Shown here one piece after another: positions 57,945 to 64,000 of a stretch of DNA of 64,000 bases (the first letter of the stretch is position 1; each line of letters begins with the position of its first letter). Source of the DNA: Aspergillus flavus (Eukaryota > Ascomycota > Eurotiomycetes > Eurotiales > Aspergillaceae). Where the stretch lies: assembly GCF_009017415.1 (NCBI RefSeq), contig NC_092407.1, forward strand, positions 3,720,001 to 3,784,000, written 5' to 3'. A model generated the notes under the pieces. That model searched no databases. It was not told where the DNA came from and saw nothing but the letters and a program-made list of their open reading frames with translations. A program made the position numbers and the translations under genes.

Positions 57945-58916
57945 AGGTAGATAGTGCGCCAGGAATGTATGGAAAAGAATTTTGTAACAGATTGTCCGGT
58001 TATGACTTTTTTTTTTTCTTTCTCTCAGTTATCCATGGTCCATGGATTAGATACTTATGTTATAACTACTTTTCTCTCAAGCCAAGTCTTAGGAGTGATC
58101 GACTAAGTCAGGGCGCGATGTTACCAATTTGGAAGCAATGACATTCCATCATAATAGGGTTTGGGGCAATTGAGATAAAGAAGGTCTTTAAATTAGGGAA
58201 AGTTATTTGGCCTTTGTCTTTGTGACGCCCTGACCAAAGCGAGAGAGTATATAGTTCCATGTATAGACACCAACCGCCTGATTGACTGGCTATGGAAGCT
58301 CCCTCATTTGCCCTGGAACACGCCACAAAAAGGTTCTCCAACGAAGAGCCTGGATCTAAGGTGTTAATGCCAATATCCCCGACGACCCGTCACTCGGGCT
58401 ATCCGCGAGGACGATGACAAAGAAGGCTCGGTTCACGATGCCTGCTGTATCCGAAGATCTTCTCAACTATCCATTGCTCGGTCAATAAAATGTCCGTGTC
58501 GGGTATTTTAGGCCATCTATAGCCAAGATACGGAGTCTCGCACTTCAGGTTGGCCATACCACAATTTTACCATCTAAAAGCTAGAGTTCTTCTTCGTCAA
58601 TTTGATGGCTACTAATAATGACCTCTGCAACCGCATCTATTGTGTCCATTAACACAACCCCTACCTCTCGATTTGAGGAAATTTATAGTTACCGCCAATG
58701 TTGTCTGGATTCAACTTTATCTGTCTGTCCTCATAACCAACATAGCAGAGCCACTTCCTTTATAATATATACTCGAGCCAGGTAAAAGCCTCTAAGCAAC
58801 TATCTTCTATCACCGACAAGGATACCTTCGCTTATAGACTACACTGGTGACAACCCTAAACACTGGATTTCATTTTGCCTTCTATAGCTCTTAAGATGAA
58901 GCATATCTCATGAATT
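57945..58916. other. intergenic, no gene seen
   Basis: This interval separates the CVNH locus from tRNA-Arg. A minus frame of 77 codons at 58108-58341 has no recognisable features. A T-run lies at 58008-58017. No gene is called. Confidence 0.3.
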
Positions 58917-58988
58917 GGCCGGCTGGCCCAATGGCAAGGCGCTTGACTACGAATCAAGAGATTGCAGGTTCGACCCCTGCGTCGGTCA
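58917..58988 (+). tRNA. tRNA-Arg(ACG)
   Basis: The sequence folds as a standard tRNA without an intron. The acceptor stem GGCCGGC pairs with GTCGGTC (two G-T wobbles), and the discriminator is A. The D-arm is GCCCAATGGCAAGGC, the anticodon stem is CTTGA/TCAAG and the loop CTACGAA, giving anticodon ACG, which after A-to-I editing reads CGU, CGC and CGA. The T-arm is GCAGG-TTCGACC-CCTGC, including the B-box GGTTCGACC. CCA is not encoded. A poly-T run follows at 58992. Confidence 0.93.
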
Positions 58989-58991
58989 GAA

Positions 58992-58997
58992 TTTTTT
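58992..58997 (+). terminator. Pol III terminator of tRNA-Arg
   Basis: Six T residues four bases past the tRNA 3' end are a normal RNA polymerase III stop signal. Confidence 0.85.
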
Positions 58998-59725
58998 GGT
59001 TCTCTCCATCAGAGATCCATATCTTTTTGTTCTCTAACGCCTTGGGTTGGTCATCCACAGTGAAAACTCGACACTAGCGCTGTGGATCTCCAGGCCAAGC
59101 TTTTTGCCGACGTTTCCGGACGGCCCTATGATTGGCCAATGATAGTCAAATATGTCTACCACCTTCAATACTTACTACGTACGTAGGAGTATCACGAGGT
59201 ATTTCCATGAGACACGAGACGGGGTATAGAGGGTATCTGCTCTAGTATGCGGGTCCATATCTATCTTCTGTAGCTCACTACAACTTACCGTTGCGTATCT
59301 ACATATCGGCCTCAAGTGATCAGTATATATACAACCCTCAACTCACCTCGCAAAACAATGCCAAACCCCCCAAATAATAAAACACCCCAATAAACACAAC
59401 CCCGAGGCAAGAAACAAAACCCCAAAACACGTCAACACGTCACCGCAAAATAACCCGGGGAATCCCGCATACCAAAATGAAGATCAACAACCGACGTGAG
59501 ACATAAACAAGGAATGAAGGGATGAGACAACCCTCGCCCAGGTAATTAAATGAACGAGACCACACCAAAACCCCCAGAACCCGGTCTCTCCAGTCCTGAA
59601 ACTCTTGTTTCCCATCTCGACTGCAATATCTGAATACCAAAACGTGTGTCATTCCCCTAATATTCGCCGTCTGTCGAAGAAGTTACTAATAAGTGTGTTA
59701 TGTTCTTTAAGCAGACTCGTTCAAG
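58998..59725. other. intergenic, promoter of secreted protein
   Basis: The region between tRNA-Arg and the small secreted protein contains an A/C-rich stretch (59340-59455). I see no coding frame. TATA-like ATATATAC is at 59323, about 400 bp before the start. Confidence 0.3.
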
Positions 59726-60045
59726 ATGAAGCTCTCTGTTGCGGTCCTTTCTCTCTTCCTCGCTGCTTCGATGGCTATGCCGGCTCCTGTATGTGGTTTT
59801 TTTTCCCTTCTCCCTTTGAGTTGTCTGGTTGGAGCTTGGGTCTCAGACTTGGGGGTGTGGTTGAATGTTGAGGTGCTGACGGAATATAAACGCAGTCGAA
59901 CCAGATCCGCCAAAACGTCCAGGCTGACAATGCTCTTGGTTTATTGGCTAACCCGGCGGGCTTGATGAAGACACTGAAGAACAGTGTCCATTTTGCTGAT
60001 AACAAGCCGGCCACGCCGGAAGGTCCCACGACGGCGGGTAAATAA
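59726..60045 (+). CDS. small secreted cysteine-free protein, 70 residues
   Basis: Two exons, 59726-59788 and 59896-60045, give a 70-residue product with a textbook signal peptide (MKLSVAVLSLFLAASMAMPA), cleavage likely after SMA or MPA. The mature part, about 50 residues, has no Cys, so it is unlike typical disulfide-rich effectors or antifungal proteins. It has Gln/Asn-rich sequence (SNQIRQNVQADNALGLL), then a short amphipathic part (GLMKTLKNSVHFADN) and a Pro/Thr/Gly-rich basic tail (PATPEGPTTAGK). The intron lies at the end of the signal exon, a pattern seen in fungal secreted genes. Function is unknown; candidates include a secreted peptide precursor or a cell-wall-associated protein. Confidence 0.75.
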
Positions 60046-60349
60046 GAAGATGGGTTCTCATATTTAATTAAATCTCGTTCTTTTGTACACGGGTGCAAAA
60101 TGTATACTACTCTTCACAGGTAGTCAAAGACTGTCATTCTTCATGCTTCGTAATTCATGGTTATGGCTAATATCACTATAATAAAAACATTGCATCGTAT
60201 CGTAACAGGTCGAGTCTTCGTCGAATAAAGTTCCATAACAACATGCCATCAGTAACGAGAAAGGCCGTGATTTGGTCCTCTGGAAATCAAACATTAAACG
60301 ATTGTGTGGGGTATCCCTGGGTGAGAAAATTAAAGTAGCAACACCGATC
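60046..60349. other. intergenic between convergent genes
   Basis: A short AT-rich interval of 304 bp separates the secreted-protein gene and the hypothetical gene on the minus strand. No gene is seen. Confidence 0.3.
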
Positions 60350-61426
60350 CTAATCCTCCATGAAGTCGTCCACCTCCACTCTGGTTCCCAATGCCTGCTG
60401 CCCTTCTTTAATCATAGCCTGCAGCTGTCGGTTTAAACGGGCCAGGCTCGCATCTTCCTCGCGCTCCATGCGACGCTTCTGGGCCATGTAACGTTGCGTC
60501 TCCACCGAGACGGGGGTCTCACGCGGCTTGGCCGGCGCGGAGAAGTGCGCCTTGGTCGTTATCGACGCTGGTTGCGACACAAAGGTCCGCTTGACCGGCT
60601 GTCGTCGACGCAAATGGCCATACGAGGGCGTCCGACGATGAACTCGTCTTCGGGCCGATGGACTCGCCTCATAGCCAAACTCATCGCGACCCACTACAAC
60701 CCAGTTGTGATGCAGGTCGTCATCATGGTGATCGCCCGAAAGGGGAGTCGACTCACTCCAACCATGAGCACCGGCAGAAGCGGAGGACAGATCGTGTTTT
60801 TCTGTCGTCGGCTGCCATGAGTGATCGTCAGGGCCTAGCGATACCGACGGATCAGCAGCCGTCATCGCATACCCGCGACCACCACCGGCATAGAATCCGC
60901 GGAAGGCTCCCGACCAGCAAAAGTCCCAGACCTTGCCTACCACGTCCAAAACCGCGCGGCTCCAGCGCACGGGGGCAGTTTGCGGATCGCAGCTGTTGTT
61001 CTGAGTGATTTTCTCGTCCTCCGGTCCTGACGGGGATGGTGCTACCACCGATGACGGATCTCGACGGCTGCGTTTGCGACGAGCCCCCGACGCATCGCTG
61101 AGTGACTCAACGCTGGAATCCAGGGGGAGCCTCAGCGGTGGGTCTCGATAGCGACTGGGTCGGTAGTCATGCTCGGCGGAGACGTCGTCTACGCCAGCGA
61201 GACGATCATCGGGGACAGCGAAGGAGGTGGGACTGGACGGAGAATCAAGCCATGAACGATGCCCGGACTCCACTCCCCGCGCTCTCTTGCGGCTGGGGAT
61301 GGAGATGGAGCGAAAAAGGGCCGATGAGGCGGAGGGATTCGGCGGCAGGAAGAGCTGCGAGGGAGCACCAGCAAGATCAAGTTGGGGAGGGATGGGCGAG
61401 TCGAGAACGAAGGAACTGGTGGGCAT
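60350..61426 (-). CDS. conserved hypothetical protein, basic, with C-terminal coiled coil
   Basis: This single-exon gene encodes 358 residues that I cannot assign to a family by function. The N-terminus (MPTSSFVLDSPIPPQLDL) is low complexity, with basic nuclear-localisation-like clusters (SRKRARG, ARRKRSRRD). A short hydrophobic-aromatic island sits near residue 170 (WDFCWSGAFRGFYAGGGRG), and the tail has the segment ETQRYMAQKRRMEREEDAS followed by LARLNRQLQAMIKEGQQAL, a predicted coiled coil. DHHDDDLHHNWVVVGRDE is a charged link. The composition resembles nuclear adaptors of filamentous fungi. The reading frame is long, on the strand with low stop density, which supports it as real. Confidence 0.7.
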   Translation of the reverse strand: MPTSSFVLDSPIPPQLDLAGAPSQLFLPPNPSASSALFRSISIPSRKRARGVESGHRSWLDSPSSPTSFAVPDDRLAGVDDVSAEHDYRPSRYRDPPLRLPLDSSVESLSDASGARRKRSRRDPSSVVAPSPSGPEDEKITQNNSCDPQTAPVRWSRAVLDVVGKVWDFCWSGAFRGFYAGGGRGYAMTAADPSVSLGPDDHSWQPTTEKHDLSSASAGAHGWSESTPLSGDHHDDDLHHNWVVVGRDEFGYEASPSARRRVHRRTPSYGHLRRRQPVKRTFVSQPASITTKAHFSAPAKPRETPVSVETQRYMAQKRRMEREEDASLARLNRQLQAMIKEGQQALGTRVEVDDFMED

Positions 61427-62018
61427 CTCTTTCCCCTTATGATAAACGTATTGTACTTTTTTTTCTTTTTGTTATTTTCAGTTGAGGTTTGAATGTAGAA
61501 ATAGAGTGGTTGAAGAGAGTATACAAGAGAAAGCAAGGTAAGCGTAGGTTGAGTGAAAAAAAGAGCAAAGAATTTAGTCCATGAATAAATGATGAAAATA
61601 CGGGGGGCGGGATTAATTAGTTCGATTTCCCCATCCATTAACTTGTCTCACCGCAGCAACAACCACTCACTACTAAATTCACTAATTACCTTCCTTTTTC
61701 AAGCCTTTTCAATTCAACTAGTCGAACATGGCTTGGTTCATGCACCATGGCCAATGATTTCTATCCATTCAGCAGGACATGTGAGCTCTTGCAGTGACCC
61801 AGGCCTTATTGGTCCACCGCTACTTCTAAGAAGGCCTCTAGAACTACGAGTCCATCTTAGTTTCATGTTGAGAGACGATGTTATTCACTGGTGGCTGATT
61901 AGATCTCAGTGGTAGTAGAGCTGACAAAGACCTATACTATATCAAGGGTATCTAGAGGCCAGTACTCTGTCGGATACAGCACACCGCGCTCCCTCCGGAT
62001 AGATACTCTTTAACGGCC
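61427..62018. other. intergenic, promoter of the hypothetical gene
   Basis: The 5' flank of the hypothetical gene has A-rich/T-rich tracts (61455-61480, 61556-61562) typical of a fungal leader. The rest, to 62018, is the 3' flank of the CoA-binding gene. No coding frame is supported. Confidence 0.3.
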
Positions 62019-62548
62019 TTACAGCTTTTGGCTCGTCCACTGCACTCCTGCAGCCTCCAAGCCTTCTTCGCCGTCCACCAAGACGCACCAACCTTCACTT
62101 CCCGCTCCCCCATCACCTGCAATCACGGCCGAGAAGTGATTGTGAGCGAAGTCCAGGACCGCGTCATCAAATGTTCCGGGCTGCAACCACACGGCCGGAA
62201 TTCCCACCGAATGAGCCTCCTGGAGCAATTTCAGAGTGACCTTTGGCGGGGTCACAACCGACAAGGATGTCTGCGAAGGCGTAGGCAAGGCGCTGGGCGA
62301 TGCGACCGTATCGTAGGCACGAGAGGGCAGTTCGATCTGCGGTGCGCGAGGATTGAGAGGAGTGACAGGTAGGGAATGCTGATGATACCATGCGAGGACT
62401 AGTCCATCGGTATATCGTTACTTAGCGACCGATTATTTAAAGCTTGGGGGTTCATATTCCTACTCTTGTAACCAAACTTGTTACTGTCGGTGCTTGCGCC
62501 CGCGACGGCAAAGCGCGGGGAAGAGAAGAAACGCTTTACGGCCTCCAT
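62019..62548 (-). CDS. CoA-binding domain protein (Rossmann-like)
   Basis: This is a small cytosolic protein with a CoA_binding-type Rossmann fold, 154 residues. Predicted exons are about 62548-62464 and 62398-62019. The N-terminus MEAVKRFFSSPRFAVAGAS starts the fold, with SNKFGYKI joined across the intron to LAWYHQHSLPVTPLNPR. The rest has SLSVVTPPKVTLKLLQEA, then GIPAVWLQPGTFDDAVLDFA, and a C-terminal segment (AGSEGWCVLVDGEEGL). Homologues are widespread; the substrate is unknown. The gene is divergent from rad4 with a gap of about 315 bp. The start position is uncertain by one base because a G-run lies in the first exon. Confidence 0.85.
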
Positions 62549-62863
62549 GGCTGTGACTGTAGAAAAGCGATGGGAATGGTAAGACAATAACTGAATAGAC
62601 CTAGAAAAGAAACCACAGATGAGTATAAAGGAGAGAAGAGTGAAGACGAGAGTAAAAGGTGGGGAAATTGTTCCGGGGAATCTAGATTCATTTTATCGTT
62701 AATCCTCGGCTGTCCGACTTATCGTTATCACTGACAACTCCGCAAGTCTTGTGAAACTACATCCAATCTTTCATCTTCCTTATTTCGTCCGATTCGCCCA
62801 ACTCGCTCGTTTTGCCTTCGTCTTTTACTCTTTTCACTAAATATCACTCTTTCAATTCTTCGT
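62549..62863. promoter_or_regulatory. divergent promoter between CoA-binding and rad4 genes
   Basis: A 315 bp divergent interval carries both promoters. A pyrimidine-rich leader on the + strand (62770-62850, repeated TTC/TCTT words) precedes the rad4 start. No separate gene is seen. Confidence 0.4.
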
Positions 62864-64000
62864 ATGCCCCCCTTCGTCCCCCGCAAGCGACTCTCCTCCG
62901 CGGATCCGCCCAGTGCCAAACGCCACAATGCGACAGCTGCTCCCAGTGTCGACATCGCCGCCCTCGATGACGAATCAGACTCCCCATTAAGCGACGTTCC
63001 CAGTGAAGCTGCTCTTCAGGACCAGGATCTCGAAGATGAGGCCAGTGACGAATCAGAATCGGACGATGACGAAGTGGATTGGGAAGATGCAATGGACTCG
63101 AAGGCTACCACCGCCACAGCGACCACTCCTTCGATGACACCCGCCCACGTCCAGGATCTGGAGCTGACTCTCGACAAAAACGAGGTGCATCTGTCCGATA
63201 TAATCGATGGGAAGAAAGCTCCATCCAAAATCGAACGCCAAATCCGGGTTCTTACCCACTGTCTGCATGTTCAGTTCTTGCTCCACCACAACGCTATCCG
63301 AAATGCCTGGGCGAACGATTCCCAAGTCCACGATATTCTACGTCGCAAGCTACCTGAAGCCCTTTATAAAGAGGTTAAAAAGTGGAAAGTGTCTTCTGGT
63401 CTGGAGCTCCCTGAAAAGCCCCCGGAAGAAACTACCAAGAAGAAGAAATGGAAGCAGCGTCGCAAATCGGAGAGAGACTGGGGCGAGGGCTCATCGCGGA
63501 TGGAGCCTGGTCAGCCGGATATGAGCCGTGGAGATCCTATTATCACGCTACTCAAGGTCTTGGCCGCCTATTGGAAGAAACAATTCAAGATCACCGCCCC
63601 AGGGCTACGAAAGCGTGGCTATCGGCCTATGTCCCACCTTGAGGCTGATATATCCGCATTTAACAAGGAAGAACACGACCCTGAGAGATTTGGAGAGAAG
63701 GTCTGCGGCATCGAGGAGTTTCGACAGGCTGCAGAGCGTATGGAAGGGTCTCGTGACCTGGGTGCTCAGCTGTTTACTGCACTACTTCGCGCGCTTTCGA
63801 TTGAAGCTCGACTCGTCGCCAGTCTTCAGCCTTTAGGGTTCGGTTGGACCAAGGCGGAGACATACACGCCGAAAGTCAAGGTTGAGGCAGAAGCCCAAAC
63901 TGAGATTGGGGATACCGAGGATGCCGATTCCGATGACAGCGATGTAGTCCAGAAACCCGTGGGCAGTAGAACCAATCCCAAGGGGTATGATAAGGATCTT
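62864..64000 (+). CDS. DNA repair protein Rad4/XPC family, 5' part
   Basis: Rad4/XPC recognises damaged DNA in nucleotide excision repair, with Rad23. The frame opens at 62864 and runs off the window end, so only about 379 residues are visible and the DNA-binding BHD domains are missing. The N-terminus is disordered and acidic (DEASDESESDDDEVDWEDAM), a feature of XPC proteins and often involved in TFIIH or nucleosome contacts. From about residue 122 the conserved region begins (KIERQIRVLTHCLHVQFLLHH). The transglutaminase-like fold is visible near residue 300: DLGAQLFTALLRALSIEARL, then VASLQPLGFGW. No intron is needed over this part. The final visible segment is acidic again (EDADSDDSD). Confidence 0.88.
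   Translation, partial: MPPFVPRKRLSSADPPSAKRHNATAAPSVDIAALDDESDSPLSDVPSEAALQDQDLEDEASDESESDDDEVDWEDAMDSKATTATATTPSMTPAHVQDLELTLDKNEVHLSDIIDGKKAPSKIERQIRVLTHCLHVQFLLHHNAIRNAWANDSQVHDILRRKLPEALYKEVKKWKVSSGLELPEKPPEETTKKKKWKQRRKSERDWGEGSSRMEPGQPDMSRGDPIITLLKVLAAYWKKQFKITAPGLRKRGYRPMSHLEADISAFNKEEHDPERFGEKVCGIEEFRQAAERMEGSRDLGAQLFTALLRALSIEARLVASLQPLGFGWTKAETYTPKVKVEAEAQTEIGDTEDADSDDSDVVQKPVGSRTNPKGYDKDL

Overview
This 64 kb window is nuclear chromosomal DNA from a filamentous ascomycete, most likely an Aspergillus- or Penicillium-like member of the Eurotiales. The evidence is many short (48-120 nt) spliceosomal introns, fungus-only families (Zn2Cys6 regulator, DUF6536, DUF8035, Erg28, CVNH), and gene spacing and proteins typical of that order. 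I found no phage, IS element, CRISPR array or intact transposon. Gene models were built by hand from reading frames joined at splice sites, so exon borders are predictions.

Region 1-26 kb is dense and mostly housekeeping: proteasome subunit alpha-5 (PUP2), Rrp8 rRNA methyltransferase, a large Zn2Cys6 regulator, a DUF8035 protein, a BAR-domain protein, an intron-containing tRNA-Ser(GCT), V-ATPase subunit e (VMA9, a 75-residue protein in four exons), Arv1, mitochondrial N-acetylglutamate synthase (arg2), a DAO-family FAD oxidoreductase, a GNAT acetyltransferase and the ribosome-assembly GTPase Nog1. 

Region 26-36 kb holds metabolism: an MFS monosaccharide transporter with candidate CreA sites upstream, the divergent pair 3-ketoacyl-CoA reductase / Erg28 sharing a 284 bp promoter, and galactose-1-phosphate uridylyltransferase (GAL7). 

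Region 36-59 kb is sparser and more accessory: an F-box protein, a DHA1 MFS transporter, a UDP-glycosyltransferase, a 3-hydroxyisobutyrate-dehydrogenase-like enzyme, a second DHA1 transporter, a decayed BTB/POZ relic, a DUF6536 membrane protein and a CVNH lectin-like gene with a disrupted 5' half. Long gene-free stretches (28.2-32.3, 45.1-47.8, 49.5-51.4, 54.8-57.3 kb) separate them. 

Region 59-64 kb returns to core genes: tRNA-Arg(ACG), a 70-residue cysteine-free secreted protein, a basic hypothetical protein, a CoA-binding protein, and the 5' part of the Rad4/XPC DNA-repair gene, cut by the window end.

The observations most worth following are: an upstream ORF whose stop overlaps the arg2 start codon (ATGA); two introns that only keep frame with GC-AG splice sites; the shared promoter of two ER lipid-synthesis genes; the small secreted protein; and the broken CVNH and BTB loci. 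I saw nothing that I can defend as a wholly new multi-gene system.
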